Assembly (NCBI GenBank): GCA_019359115.1
Contig: JAHHHW010000154.1
Coordinates: forward strand, 44,999-108,998
DNA from: Pelatocladus maniniholoensis HA4357-MV3
GTDB lineage: Bacteria; Cyanobacteriota; Cyanobacteriia; Cyanobacteriales; Nostocaceae
Direction: 5' to 3'
Length of the DNA stretch: 64,000 nucleotides
Shown: piece after piece, positions 18,145 to 26,699 of the stretch
Numbering within the stretch: the stretch's first letter is position 1
Layout: the number at the start of each line of letters is the position of its first letter
The notes under the pieces: model-generated
Seen by the model: only the letters and a program-made list of their open reading frames with translations
Database searches by the model: none
What the model was told of the DNA's origin: nothing
Translations under genes and position numbers: made by a program

Positions 18145-19009
18145 GCTTTGTCTCTATTTGCTTTCTGCTAATATTTTTTTACTTCTTGCTTCTACACACA
18201 GACGTCACACTTCTCGTATGATGGGTTATTCCTAATTGGGAGGAAAATTACCCACAAGGCTTTGTCAGCTTGAAATCGAACCTGTGTTGATGAACAGAGA
18301 TCCAGTTTACTGCTAATGCGAAAGCTCTTGACACTTTAGCGCAAATTAGTTTATGTATCTATGCCTCTATTACTCAAAGCCAATCAAAGCTAATACTAGT
18401 ACTTAACCAAGAGTTTTAACCAACATAACTAGCAGCATGGTATCCTGGTTCTCAATCAGTTGTTGTTAGTGAACTGCGTACACCAGAAAACATGAAAAAG
18501 GGGGTTGGATATTGGAAATTAGTGATTTAATGGGAGTAAATTACTCCTGATCTCATTTTCCATCCCCACGATCAGTACAAGCATCTATTCCACAGCAGCA
18601 TAGTCGCTTGACTGTATCAACTACGTAGCTGCTCTTTAGTACATTTGTCACTGAGACTGATTTTGTTCTTGATTTAGTTTCAGTGGGTATGGTTGACAGC
18701 ATAAAATACCAAGCAGTTAGAATTACTTCAAGTGCATTTTTTTAATAACACTCAAACGACAGTTTGCTGTATAATATTCAATCTATATATAAAATGTTGA
18801 AAAAATAATAGTTATTAATTCTTGTAAAGCGAAATACAACTTTTGTAACAGTAAAAAATAAATGTATTAAATTAATAAATAAAGATTAAATAAAGGTAAA
18901 GCATTAAAGACCGTAAAATCATTCAGAGTCTGTTGTGTAATTTAATATATGCGTAAATTTTAAATTGATTCAAAAAATTGCCAGAAGAAACCTTAAGGAG
19001 GAAGCTAGT
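18145..19009. other. 865-bp divergent spacer between tig and asd
   Basis: Holds the tig and asd promoters. The asd-proximal 250 bp is very AT-rich (many ATTAA/AATAAA runs). I see no ORF over 40 codons with a ribosome site, no tRNA and no convincing palindrome. The length and AT-richness allow for a long asd leader or a small RNA, but nothing in the sequence identifies one. Confidence 0.4.
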
Positions 19010-20053
19010 TTGTCTAATTCCTATTGTGTAGCTATTTTGGGCGCGACAGGTGCTGTCGGCAGGGAGTTGTTGGAATTATTAGAAAGTCGTAATTTTCCAG
19101 TTTCAAAATTAAAATTATTGGCATCAGAACGTAGTGCAGGGCAAAAGCTGCCGTTCAAAGGAGAAAATTTATTAGTAGAGCCAGTCAGCGATCGCGCCTT
19201 TGAAAATGTCGATATAGTACTAGCAAGTGCAGGAGGTTCAACCTCAAAAACTTGGGCGTCGATAGCCACAGAAAAAGGCGCAGTTGTCATAGATAATTCC
19301 AGCGCTTTTCGTATGAATGAGGAAGTACCTTTAGTTGTTCCAGAGGTGAATCCCCAAGCAGCAGCAAATCATAAAGGTATTATTGCGAACCCTAACTGCA
19401 CCACAATTTTAATGGCAGTAGCAGTGTGGCCTTTACACAAAATCAAACCCATCAAACGCATTGTCGCAGCCACCTATCAATCTGCCAGTGGTGCGGGTGC
19501 AAAAGCAATGGCAGAAGTCCAAACTCAAACTAGCGCTATTTTAGAGGGCAAACAACCAACTGCGGAAGTATTTCCTTATCCTTTGGCTTTTAATTTATTC
19601 CCGCATAATTCCCCATTAAACGATTGGGGATACTGCGAAGAAGAAATGAAAATGGTCAACGAAACACGGAAAATTTTTGCAGATCAAAATATCAGAATTA
19701 CTGCTACTTGTGTACGGGTTCCCGTACTCCGCGCTCACTCAGAAGCGCTTAATCTAGAATTTGAAACCCCGTTTAACCCAGATGAAGCCAGAGAAATTTT
19801 AAGTAAATCTCCTGGTGTGAGACTGATAGAAGATTGGCAGAAAAATTACTTTCCCATGCCATTTGAAGCCACGGGTCGTGATGAAGTTTTAGTGGGTAGA
19901 ATTCGTCAGGATATTTCCCATCCTTGCGGTTTAGAACTGTGGTTATGTGGTGATCAAATCCGCAAAGGTGCAGCATTGAATGCTGTACAAATTGCGGAAT
20001 TATTAGTAGAAAAAAGTTTACTTAAACCAACTCCTTTATTGGTTAATGGCTAA
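19010..20053 (+). CDS. asd: Aspartate-semialdehyde dehydrogenase
   Basis: 347 residues from a TTG codon at 19010, chosen because AAGGAGG (18995-19001) lies 8 nt upstream and the protein then begins MSNSYCVAILGATGAVG, as in homologues. An in-frame TTG at 18965 has no ribosome site. The NADP-binding GATGAVG motif is at residues 11-17. The catalytic Cys130 is in NPNCTT and the active-site His is in LRAHSEAL. The enzyme reduces aspartyl phosphate in the lysine/threonine/methionine pathway. It is followed by dapA (147 bp) and rnj, a gene order typical of cyanobacteria and of other bacteria. Confidence 0.97.
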   Translation: MSNSYCVAILGATGAVGRELLELLESRNFPVSKLKLLASERSAGQKLPFKGENLLVEPVSDRAFENVDIVLASAGGSTSKTWASIATEKGAVVIDNSSAFRMNEEVPLVVPEVNPQAAANHKGIIANPNCTTILMAVAVWPLHKIKPIKRIVAATYQSASGAGAKAMAEVQTQTSAILEGKQPTAEVFPYPLAFNLFPHNSPLNDWGYCEEEMKMVNETRKIFADQNIRITATCVRVPVLRAHSEALNLEFETPFNPDEAREILSKSPGVRLIEDWQKNYFPMPFEATGRDEVLVGRIRQDISHPCGLELWLCGDQIRKGAALNAVQIAELLVEKSLLKPTPLLVNG

Positions 20054-20200
20054 TTGGTTATCGGTTAATTGGTTATTGGTAAATATATCCCAAACAACAA
20101 CCAAAAACCAATAGTTTCCCCTTGAAAGTAATTTGCAAATAGGTTATTACAATAAAGAACCACCAAAACACAAAAAACAAAAAATCAGGAGTAGAAAAGG

Positions 20201-21085
20201 GTGGTAGATTTCGGTAGAGTTTTAACCGCAATGATTACGCCGTTTAAAGAAGACGGTAGTGTCAGCTATGATGTAGCAGCAAAACTAGCAGATCATCTAG
20301 CAAATAACGGTACTGATACAGTGGTGGTGTGTGGCACAACTGGAGAATCTCCTGCTTTAAGTTGGGAAGAAGAATATCAACTATTTTCCGTTGTGTTGGA
20401 AGCAGTAGCAGGTAAAGCACTGGTAATGGCTGGATGTGGTTCAAATTCCACCAAAGAAGCAATCGCTGCTACTCAAAAAGCAGCTAGAATAGGAGTACAC
20501 GGTGCTTTACAAGTTGTTCCGTATTACAACAAACCACCGCAAGAGGGACTTTACCAACATTTTCAAGCCATAGCGCAAGCTTCTGGTGACTTGCCTATCC
20601 TGTTATATAACGTGCCAGGTCGTACTGGTCAAAACCTCAGTGCTGAAACAGTTGCTCGATTAGCTCAAGTAAATAACATTGCTGGTATTAAAGAATCAAG
20701 CGGGAACTTAGATCAAGTGAGTGAAATTCGTCGCTTGACACCAAAAGAATTCCAGATTTACTCTGGAGATGATTATTTAACCTTGCCATTGTTAGCAATC
20801 GGGGCTAAAGGTGTAGTTAGTGTTGCTTCTCATCTTGTAGGCAATGAGCTACAACAGATGATTCAAGCCTTTAATTCAGGTAAAAATCAAGTCGCTATCG
20901 ACATTCATCTGCGGCTTTTTCCTATATTTAAAGCTTTGTTTTTAACCACAAATCCCATTCCAGTCAAAAAAGCATTACAACTTCAAGGCTGGAAAGTTGG
21001 TTCAACACGTCCGCCTTTGTGCGAAGCTGACGTCAAAGTTACTCAAACCTTGGAATTTGTGATGAAGGAACTTAGTCTGATCTAA
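20201..21085 (+). CDS. dapA: 4-hydroxy-tetrahydrodipicolinate synthase
   Basis: 294 residues, starting at GTG 20201 with AGGAG about 10 nt upstream. The Schiff-base Lys164 is in GIKESSGN, the catalytic Tyr136 in [10 protein letters not shown], and the substrate-binding GTTGESPAL motif is at 45-53. It condenses pyruvate with aspartate semialdehyde, so it uses the product of the adjacent asd gene, in the diaminopimelate/lysine pathway needed for peptidoglycan. It is the middle gene of asd-dapA-rnj. Confidence 0.97.
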   Translation: MVDFGRVLTAMITPFKEDGSVSYDVAAKLADHLANNGTDTVVVCGTTGESPALSWEEEYQLFSVVLEAVAGKALVMAGCGSNSTKEAIAATQKAARIGVHGALQVVPYYNKPPQEGLYQHFQAIAQASGDLPILLYNVPGRTGQNLSAETVARLAQVNNIAGIKESSGNLDQVSEIRRLTPKEFQIYSGDDYLTLPLLAIGAKGVVSVASHLVGNELQQMIQAFNSGKNQVAIDIHLRLFPIFKALFLTTNPIPVKKALQLQGWKVGSTRPPLCEADVKVTQTLEFVMKELSLI

Positions 21086-21726
21086 ATCAAAGTGGAATCT
21101 CAGTTACTTTCACACTCGAAAGATATGTTGAAAGGAATTCAATAAAAATCCTTAGTAATTTTGACAATGTGTCAGGTACAAAGCCTATACTACGAAAGAA
21201 AAATTACAAAGAGTGCCTTTGATGTAAAGTTGCTTTTATCAAATATATAGAAAGAATTAAAAAGCTCATAAAAACAGGATTACAGGAAAGCAAAAGGCAT
21301 GTTATGTTGCAGAAAAAAATTTGTATTTCATAACAATTTTAATTTTTTTCACTGGATACTTAAATTTATTTATGTCACACAGAACTACCTTATAACTGAA
21401 TTTCTAATAGACATACAAATAGATGAATGTAAATAAAATAACTACGCGAGTTACAAACAGTAAACACGCACCAAATCCTTACCAATGACATAGACGCGCC
21501 TTCTTCGGCTTCAAGGGAGGACAGATGACGACATAACCCTTATAGGTTTGCAGTCGCACCCTATACCGAAGCCTTCTAAAGGGCGTCTAAATGGGGAAAC
21601 CCCCAAGACCAAGCTGACTCACAAATTAACTTTAATTTGTGCCGATCTACTTATTTTTTAACTGTCTTAAAAGACCGCTAAATTCTCATATTTTTAAAGA
21701 TCAAAAGAACAATCTCAGGAGAAGTA
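21086..21726. other. 640-bp leader/spacer before rnj with an inverted repeat element
   Basis: The first 390 bp are AT-rich without ORFs. At 21491-21589 a 99-bp element begins TAGACGCGC and ends GCGTCTA, with further pairing between CTTCTTCGG and CCGAAG. It is followed by a GGGGAAACCCCC palindrome (about 21593-21604). The GGAGAAGTA ribosome site of rnj is at 21718-21726. The long spacer suggests an independent rnj promoter and a structured 5' leader; regulation is not demonstrable from sequence. Confidence 0.45.
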
Positions 21727-23499
21727 ATGACTAAAAACGAAACTAATTCCGCACTCAAAATAATTCCCTTGGGTGGCTTGCATGAAATTGGCAAAAACAC
21801 TTGTGTTTTTGAGTACGAAGATGAAATTATCCTCTTAGATGCAGGATTGGCGTTCCCCACTGATGGAATGCATGGAGTCAATATTGTTTTGCCAGACATG
21901 ACTTATGTGCGGGAAAATCGCCATAAAATTAAAGGCATGATTGTTACCCACGGTCATGAAGATCATATTGGGGGTATTGCCTTTCATTTGAAGCAATTTG
22001 AAATTCCTGTAATCTATGGTCCTCGCCTAGCGATGGCAATGCTAGAGGGTAAATTGGAAGAAGCAGGAGTACGCGATCGCACAGAATTAAGAAGTGTCCT
22101 TCCCCGCGATGTCGTGCGAATTGGCAAACATTTCTTTGTGGAATATATTCGCAACACTCACTCTATTGCTGACAGTTTCACCGTCGCCATCCATACCCCC
22201 CTTGGTCTGTTGATCCACACAGGAGACTTTAAATTTGACCATACACCCGTAGATGGCGAACGTTTTGATATCCAACGTTTAGCCGAACATGGGGAAAAAG
22301 GTGTTCTGTGTTTGATGAGTGATTCCACTAACTCTGAAGTACCTGGATTCACGCCTTCAGAACGCTCAGTTTATCCCAATTTGGATCGGGTTTTTTCCCA
22401 AGCCCCAGGGCGACTATTTGTTACAACCTTTGCTTCTAGCGTCCACCGCATCAACATGATTTTGCAGTTAGCGCAGAAGCATAACCGTGTTGTCACAGTT
22501 GTAGGACGCTCGATGCTGAATTTGATTGCCCATGCTCGAAATCTTGGGTATATCAAGTGTAATGATGATTTATTCAAGCCGTTGAATGCCATCCGCAATC
22601 TTCCGGATGAAGATGTGCTGATTTTGACAACTGGCTCCCAAGGTGAGCTGATGTCAGCCATGACACGCATTGCCAGAAAAGAACATCCCCATATTAAAAT
22701 TCGCCAAGGAGACACAGTTGTCTTTTCTGCTAACCCGATTCCTGGCAATACGATCGCCGTTGTGAATGTCATTGACAAATTGATGATCCAAGGCGCAAAT
22801 GTAGTCTATGGTCGGGATAAAGGTATTCACGTTTCCGGTCACGGCTGTCAAGAAGACCAGAAACTCATGCTGGCGTTAACTCGTCCCAAATTTTTCTTAC
22901 CTGTTCATGGTGAACATCGGATGTTGGTGAAACACTCTCAAACAGCCCAGAATGCGGGTGTTCCAGCCGAGAATATGGTGATTATCCAGAACGGCGATAT
23001 CGTAGAGTTGACAGAAGAATCACTGCGTGTTTCAGGAAAAGTTCCATCTGGCTTGGAACTTGTAGACACTTCCAGTTCTGGTATGGTCAGCGCCAAAGTC
23101 TTGCAAGAACGGCAGAAAATGGCAGAAGAAGGTATTGTTACCATTGCCGCAGCAATTGATTGGACTGGTAAACTGATGGCGAAACCAGAAATTCACCTGC
23201 GGGGTGTGGTGACAAGTATCGAGCGATCGCTTCTGCAAAAATGGGTACAACAGCGAATCGAAGAAATCCTCAGCGTGCGTTGGTCAGAATTTGCCCAAGG
23301 ATTTGAAAGTGATAAACCAGAAGTAGACTGGGGTGGATTGCAAGAAGTATTAGAACGAGAACTGGCGCGTTCAATTCGTCGTGAATTGCAATGTCAGCCA
23401 TCACTGACATTATTAATGCAAATTCCTGATGAACCACCCGTCAAAGTTGCTGATGGTAGAAGACGGCGGACTCGTACAGCTGCTCAGGTAGCATCGTAA
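21727..23499 (+). CDS. rnj: Ribonuclease J (metallo-beta-lactamase fold)
   Basis: 590 residues. The metal motif HGHEDHIGG is at 75-83. The beta-CASP elements include THSIADS, LLIHTGDFKFD, SDSTNSEVPG, LMSDSTN and the C-terminal SGHGCQEDQKLML and PVHGEHRM motifs. It is a dual endo/5'-3' exoribonuclease that acts on mRNA and rRNA in the degradosome of bacteria. The C-terminus ends in a basic stretch (DGRRRRTRT). It starts at ATG 21727 with GGAGAAG upstream and is the last gene of the asd-dapA-rnj series. Confidence 0.97.
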   Translation: MTKNETNSALKIIPLGGLHEIGKNTCVFEYEDEIILLDAGLAFPTDGMHGVNIVLPDMTYVRENRHKIKGMIVTHGHEDHIGGIAFHLKQFEIPVIYGPRLAMAMLEGKLEEAGVRDRTELRSVLPRDVVRIGKHFFVEYIRNTHSIADSFTVAIHTPLGLLIHTGDFKFDHTPVDGERFDIQRLAEHGEKGVLCLMSDSTNSEVPGFTPSERSVYPNLDRVFSQAPGRLFVTTFASSVHRINMILQLAQKHNRVVTVVGRSMLNLIAHARNLGYIKCNDDLFKPLNAIRNLPDEDVLILTTGSQGELMSAMTRIARKEHPHIKIRQGDTVVFSANPIPGNTIAVVNVIDKLMIQGANVVYGRDKGIHVSGHGCQEDQKLMLALTRPKFFLPVHGEHRMLVKHSQTAQNAGVPAENMVIIQNGDIVELTEESLRVSGKVPSGLELVDTSSSGMVSAKVLQERQKMAEEGIVTIAAAIDWTGKLMAKPEIHLRGVVTSIERSLLQKWVQQRIEEILSVRWSEFAQGFESDKPEVDWGGLQEVLERELARSIRRELQCQPSLTLLMQIPDEPPVKVADGRRRRTRTAAQVAS

Positions 23500-23611
23500 G
23501 GAATTAGCAATTCAAAATTAGCTGTGGGCGGTTCTCCCACTCTTGCAGGGGTTGCGTAGCAGTGCTACCTACCCCTGATTGTTTATTTTACACAAATTCT
23601 TTTACTACCAA

Positions 23612-24532
23612 CTATTTTGGCATTTCACCAGTGGTAAGTTTCATAAACGTATGCGTACAAATTGACTGCATCAAATATGCCACGCTTCTAAACTCTTTTT
23701 GGTTTAAAGGATGTCCCTTCTTCTTTGAGCTTTTTTGAGAGAAATGCGATAAATTACCACGTATTTGTACAATTAGTTCGATGATTCCATCAATACTCAA
23801 TTCCTTTTTTTCTAATTGTAAAAATTTGTTTAACTCATCTAAATTTTCTGAACTCTCCTCGTCCTGGTATAACTGTATGGTTTGTTGCACAGCGTATCTA
23901 ACATGCTCTGAGGATTTAAACAGTCTTTCTACTTCTTTGTTTTTTGTTTTTCCCTGTCCATACAAGTCATCTAGATAGAAGTAGAAGTTGATGAAGGAAC
24001 TCGTGTATCTTCCAGAACCGAAGTCGTTACACGCTTCTCGATAAAAAGACATTGGCAAAATTAAATGGTGATGCAGGCGACGATTATGCACCATAGACGC
24101 TAACATCTTTGGAGAGATTTCTCTATAAAATTTGTTTTCGCGAGCTTCTTCCTGAAAATTATGTGGTAAAAATTCAATAACTTTCTGCTCCTCTGGTGTC
24201 TCAGCTATCCAAGCTCTTTTTGGACTTTCCCAATAGATCTTCTTAACTCCAAACCAAAAACTACCAAGAGCTTCTATATGCTGTGCGACGTCAACCAGAA
24301 AAAAACATAATTCTGAGTCTCGCAGGCTTATTTGAGTAATCTGGCTTTCTATGTCTAAACTAAGTTGAGGTAAAAAATCCTGGTAATTATTTACTTTTAA
24401 AGCAATGCTCAGTGCTTCTACAATTTTACCGGAGTCAACTATTACTTCAATGATAAAGTTATCGACTTCAATTTTATATGGTCGTTGGCAAGTTGCTTCC
24501 GCTTCAACCTTGACTGTTATCTGATACAGCAT
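23612..24532 (-). CDS. Hypothetical protein, possible C-terminal HEPN-like helical domain
   Basis: 306 residues, not recognised. The N-terminal third is beta-rich and acidic (MLYQITVKVEAEATCQRPYKI). The C-terminal half is helical, with a histidine-rich stretch (NRRLHHHLILPMSFY) and RGNLSHFSQ followed by KKKGHPLNQKEF. The R-G-N-x-x-H pattern resembles the RN(X)4H/ApeA-HEPN type found in proteins for RNA targeting or abortive infection, but this similarity is weak and unverified. It is a single gene, on the strand opposite to rnj, with a lower GC appearance than its neighbours. No toxin partner is adjacent. Confidence 0.6.
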   Translation of the reverse strand: MLYQITVKVEAEATCQRPYKIEVDNFIIEVIVDSGKIVEALSIALKVNNYQDFLPQLSLDIESQITQISLRDSELCFFLVDVAQHIEALGSFWFGVKKIYWESPKRAWIAETPEEQKVIEFLPHNFQEEARENKFYREISPKMLASMVHNRRLHHHLILPMSFYREACNDFGSGRYTSSFINFYFYLDDLYGQGKTKNKEVERLFKSSEHVRYAVQQTIQLYQDEESSENLDELNKFLQLEKKELSIDGIIELIVQIRGNLSHFSQKSSKKKGHPLNQKEFRSVAYLMQSICTHTFMKLTTGEMPK

Positions 24533-24577
24533 TGACTTTGATTTTTAGATATGTTCCATTTACTATTTACTAGAAAT

Positions 24578-25645
24578 TCATCGAATCCACACATAAACTA
24601 AAAGCAAAGTTAACACGAGCAATAGCCAAGACTGGGTATCATCTTTAGGAATCAGAGGATGCAACAGCAGTACAGCCGGCACATTAGAAATTAAGTTCGA
24701 TAAAATTGCTGTCACTCCCAACAAACCAGCAGCAGAGTTAACTGCATAGGTAAAAGGTTGTAGCAAATTCAGTTTTTGAGTGGCTTTACTCAAAATAAAT
24801 AGTCCAGAGAACATCACCAGTAAGTTCCAATCGATTTTGTTAAGAACCCGCTGGGGTTTGACTCGCCTGGTGATCAGTAATAAGCTAGCAGCAACTAAAG
24901 CTGACTCTGCTAAAGGTAAACCAGCAGCAAAAGCAATTAACAATCCGGTGGTTATTATTAAGGTTTTGTAAAATAAAGGTTTAAATAGGCGCTTTTTCCT
25001 TGTAGGTAAGTGTTCGCAAGGCACAATTGAGCGTACATTTGGGTAAAGTAAACACAGTAGAATTACTTGAATTGCTAACCCTGTTACAGCAATTGGAGTC
25101 ATTACCAACGTAAAATCCAGATAATGAATGCCTGAAAAGGAGCCAATCAAGATGTTTTGAGGATTACCGCTCAAAGTGGCGACAGAACCAATATTAGTTG
25201 CGCCTGCGATCGCCAATAAATAGGGTATGGGATGCAATCTCAAAGCTTGAGTTAGGCTCAGTGTAAGTGGTGTAAAAATTATTGCCAATGTATCATTCAA
25301 AAAAAAGGCGGAAAGAATACCACTACCAAAAGTTAAGGCGATCAAGATCCCCAAAGGACTACGGGTAAAACGTAGAAGCAGTGACAATGCTTGAGGGAAA
25401 AATCCTGCGTAGGATAAGTTAGCGTTCACCACCATCATGCTCAATAAAAACACAATCGTGGTGGGATCAATTGCTTGCCAAGCCTCCTCCAAACTGAGTA
25501 CACCCAAAGCAATTAAAAAGGCTGAACCCACCAAAGCGATCGCAGCCCTATTCATGCGTAAACCAGGTAGGTAGCCCAATGCTAACCCCAGATAGGTCAA
25601 TCCTAAAAAAATATAAGTGGCAAATTGATAGATATGTGGTAACAT
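24578..25645 (-). CDS. Anion transporter of the ArsB/NhaD/SLC13-like superfamily, apparently missing an internal C-terminal segment
   Basis: 355 residues and about nine to ten hydrophobic helices. The conserved SAFFLNDTLAIIFTPLTLSL and GNPQNILIGSFSGI motifs, and ISNVPAVLLLHPLI near the end, are the ion-transporter superfamily signatures. The protein ends WLLLVLTLLLVYVWIR only about 35 residues after ISNVPAV. From memory, homologues carry roughly 45-50 more residues there (a TLAGNLTL-type re-entrant segment) before a similar hydrophobic end. The frame joins directly from WLLL to an end that looks like the normal C-terminus, which suggests an in-frame deletion. Transport activity is therefore doubtful. 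Confidence 0.75.
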   Translation of the reverse strand: MLPHIYQFATYIFLGLTYLGLALGYLPGLRMNRAAIALVGSAFLIALGVLSLEEAWQAIDPTTIVFLLSMMVVNANLSYAGFFPQALSLLLRFTRSPLGILIALTFGSGILSAFFLNDTLAIIFTPLTLSLTQALRLHPIPYLLAIAGATNIGSVATLSGNPQNILIGSFSGIHYLDFTLVMTPIAVTGLAIQVILLCLLYPNVRSIVPCEHLPTRKKRLFKPLFYKTLIITTGLLIAFAAGLPLAESALVAASLLLITRRVKPQRVLNKIDWNLLVMFSGLFILSKATQKLNLLQPFTYAVNSAAGLLGVTAILSNLISNVPAVLLLHPLIPKDDTQSWLLLVLTLLLVYVWIR

Positions 25646-26144
25646 CTTTCACTGGTAATCCTAATTCTGAACTCAGAATTAGGAATGCAAAATTGTTGAA
25701 ATCAGGGGCAAATAAGCGAAAAGTAGCAACCAAAAGACTTGTACCTCTATTAACTCAGGGTGCAAAGCATTTTAAGCTCCTAACAAAAAATAATTCCTGG
25801 GTGCTAATTAATCAGATACATCAAATAGACACTTAGGAAAAATATTTTATGAATTTTCTGCAAAAAAAGTTCGTAGATGTTACATTGATATCTGTCTTTA
25901 GACAGATGACTTTATTAAAATTTTAACTATGTCAAGTTATTAAGAAAATAGTACAATTACACTTCCGATCCTGGGGAAATTGCGATTAACTTGACGTAGT
26001 TAAAAAGAAAGTTCTGAGCAAAGTGGCCACTTAAAAACTAGACAGTATCTCTGTTGAAACAAGAATTTTCCGGGAAACGCGATTGTTACATTGTATAACT
26101 TCATCGAAGTGGTGAAGACCCTCAAGGAAAAAGAGGAATAGATC
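25646..26144. other. 500-bp AT-rich spacer before the nitrogenase-C-terminal-like gene
   Basis: No ORF with a ribosome site and no tRNA. It contains a hairpin GTCTTTAGACAGATGAC-like (ATCTGTCTTTAGACAGAT, 25891-25908) and lies upstream of two divergent genes, so it presumably contains both promoters. No NtcA-type GTAN8TAC site is convincing. Confidence 0.4.
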
Positions 26145-26522
26145 ATGAAGGTATTCGACAATACCACAAAAAAGATTTTTTTCGCTAGCTGGGTATCGCT
26201 AAATCCAACCGAAGCTAGTAATACCAGTGCTATCCAGCCAAATCGCCCAGTTTCCAAGCCTTATTTTGATGTTCTCAAGCCTCTACGTTGGTGGCTAGAC
26301 CACGTTAAAGTTAGTGATCGCCAATTAGCACACCGCTTGTGTTATCTAATTCCTGCTCAATGTCCATTTGAGCGTGATTTCAAATTATTTGGTAGAACCT
26401 TATTTCACATACCACCCATGTGCAAGCTCAACCCCCTATATGAAGAAGTCGTGAGCTTGCGTTTCCGAGCGCTGTGTTACCTAGCCGATGAATGCGGCGA
26501 AGATGTTTCCCAGTATTGTTGA
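26145..26522 (+). CDS. Mo-dependent nitrogenase C-terminal domain protein
   Basis: 125 residues matching the cyanobacterial family named after the Mo-dependent nitrogenase C-terminus (PF06967). The match covers the block RWWLDHVKVSDRQLAHRLC, then LIPAQCPFERDFKLFGRTL, then the C-terminal RFRALCYLADECGED. Several conserved cysteines are present (KLC-like, QC, MC, LC, EC, YC). Members are widespread in cyanobacteria, also in species and loci without nif genes, and their role is not established. The ATG has AAGAGGAATAG upstream. The neighbours (transporter and pseudo-caspase) are on the other strand, so it is monocistronic. Confidence 0.85.
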   Translation: MKVFDNTTKKIFFASWVSLNPTEASNTSAIQPNRPVSKPYFDVLKPLRWWLDHVKVSDRQLAHRLCYLIPAQCPFERDFKLFGRTLFHIPPMCKLNPLYEEVVSLRFRALCYLADECGEDVSQYC

Positions 26523-26550
26523 GAGAGTGGGGATCAGGGATCGGGGATTC

Positions 26551-26605
26551 TCCAGAGGAGACGCTACGCGTAGACGCGTAAGCGGCTTCTCATAGAGTAC
26601 GGGGA
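26551..26605. repeat. Extragenic palindromic repeat (GCGTAGACGC...GCGGCTTCTC family)
   Basis: Contains CTACGCGTAGACGCGTAAGCGGCTTCTC and ends in AGAGTACGGGG. Related copies occur at 31366-31405 and 57362-57400. They share the GTAGACGC core, a GGCTTCT block and an AGTA end, indicating a dispersed repeat family. Confidence 0.6.
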
Positions 26606-26699
26606 TTGGGCATGAATCAGTTAACAGTTAACAGTGACCAGTTTAATTTGATAACTGATAACTGATAACTGATTAGTTGTCCCCCTTGTCCCCGATCCC

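Noticed and set aside
18965..19009. asd starting at TTG 18965
   Set aside because: The AAGGAGG site is placed for TTG 19010, and homologues start there.
25646..26144. NtcA binding site (GTA-N8-TAC) before the nitrogenase C-terminal-like gene
   Set aside because: The best candidate (GTAGATGTTAC) has only five bases between half-sites.
26000..26257. 85-codon minus-strand frame overlapping the nitrogenase C-terminal-like gene start
   Set aside because: It covers the ribosome site of a gene with a recognised family on the opposite strand and has no family similarity.
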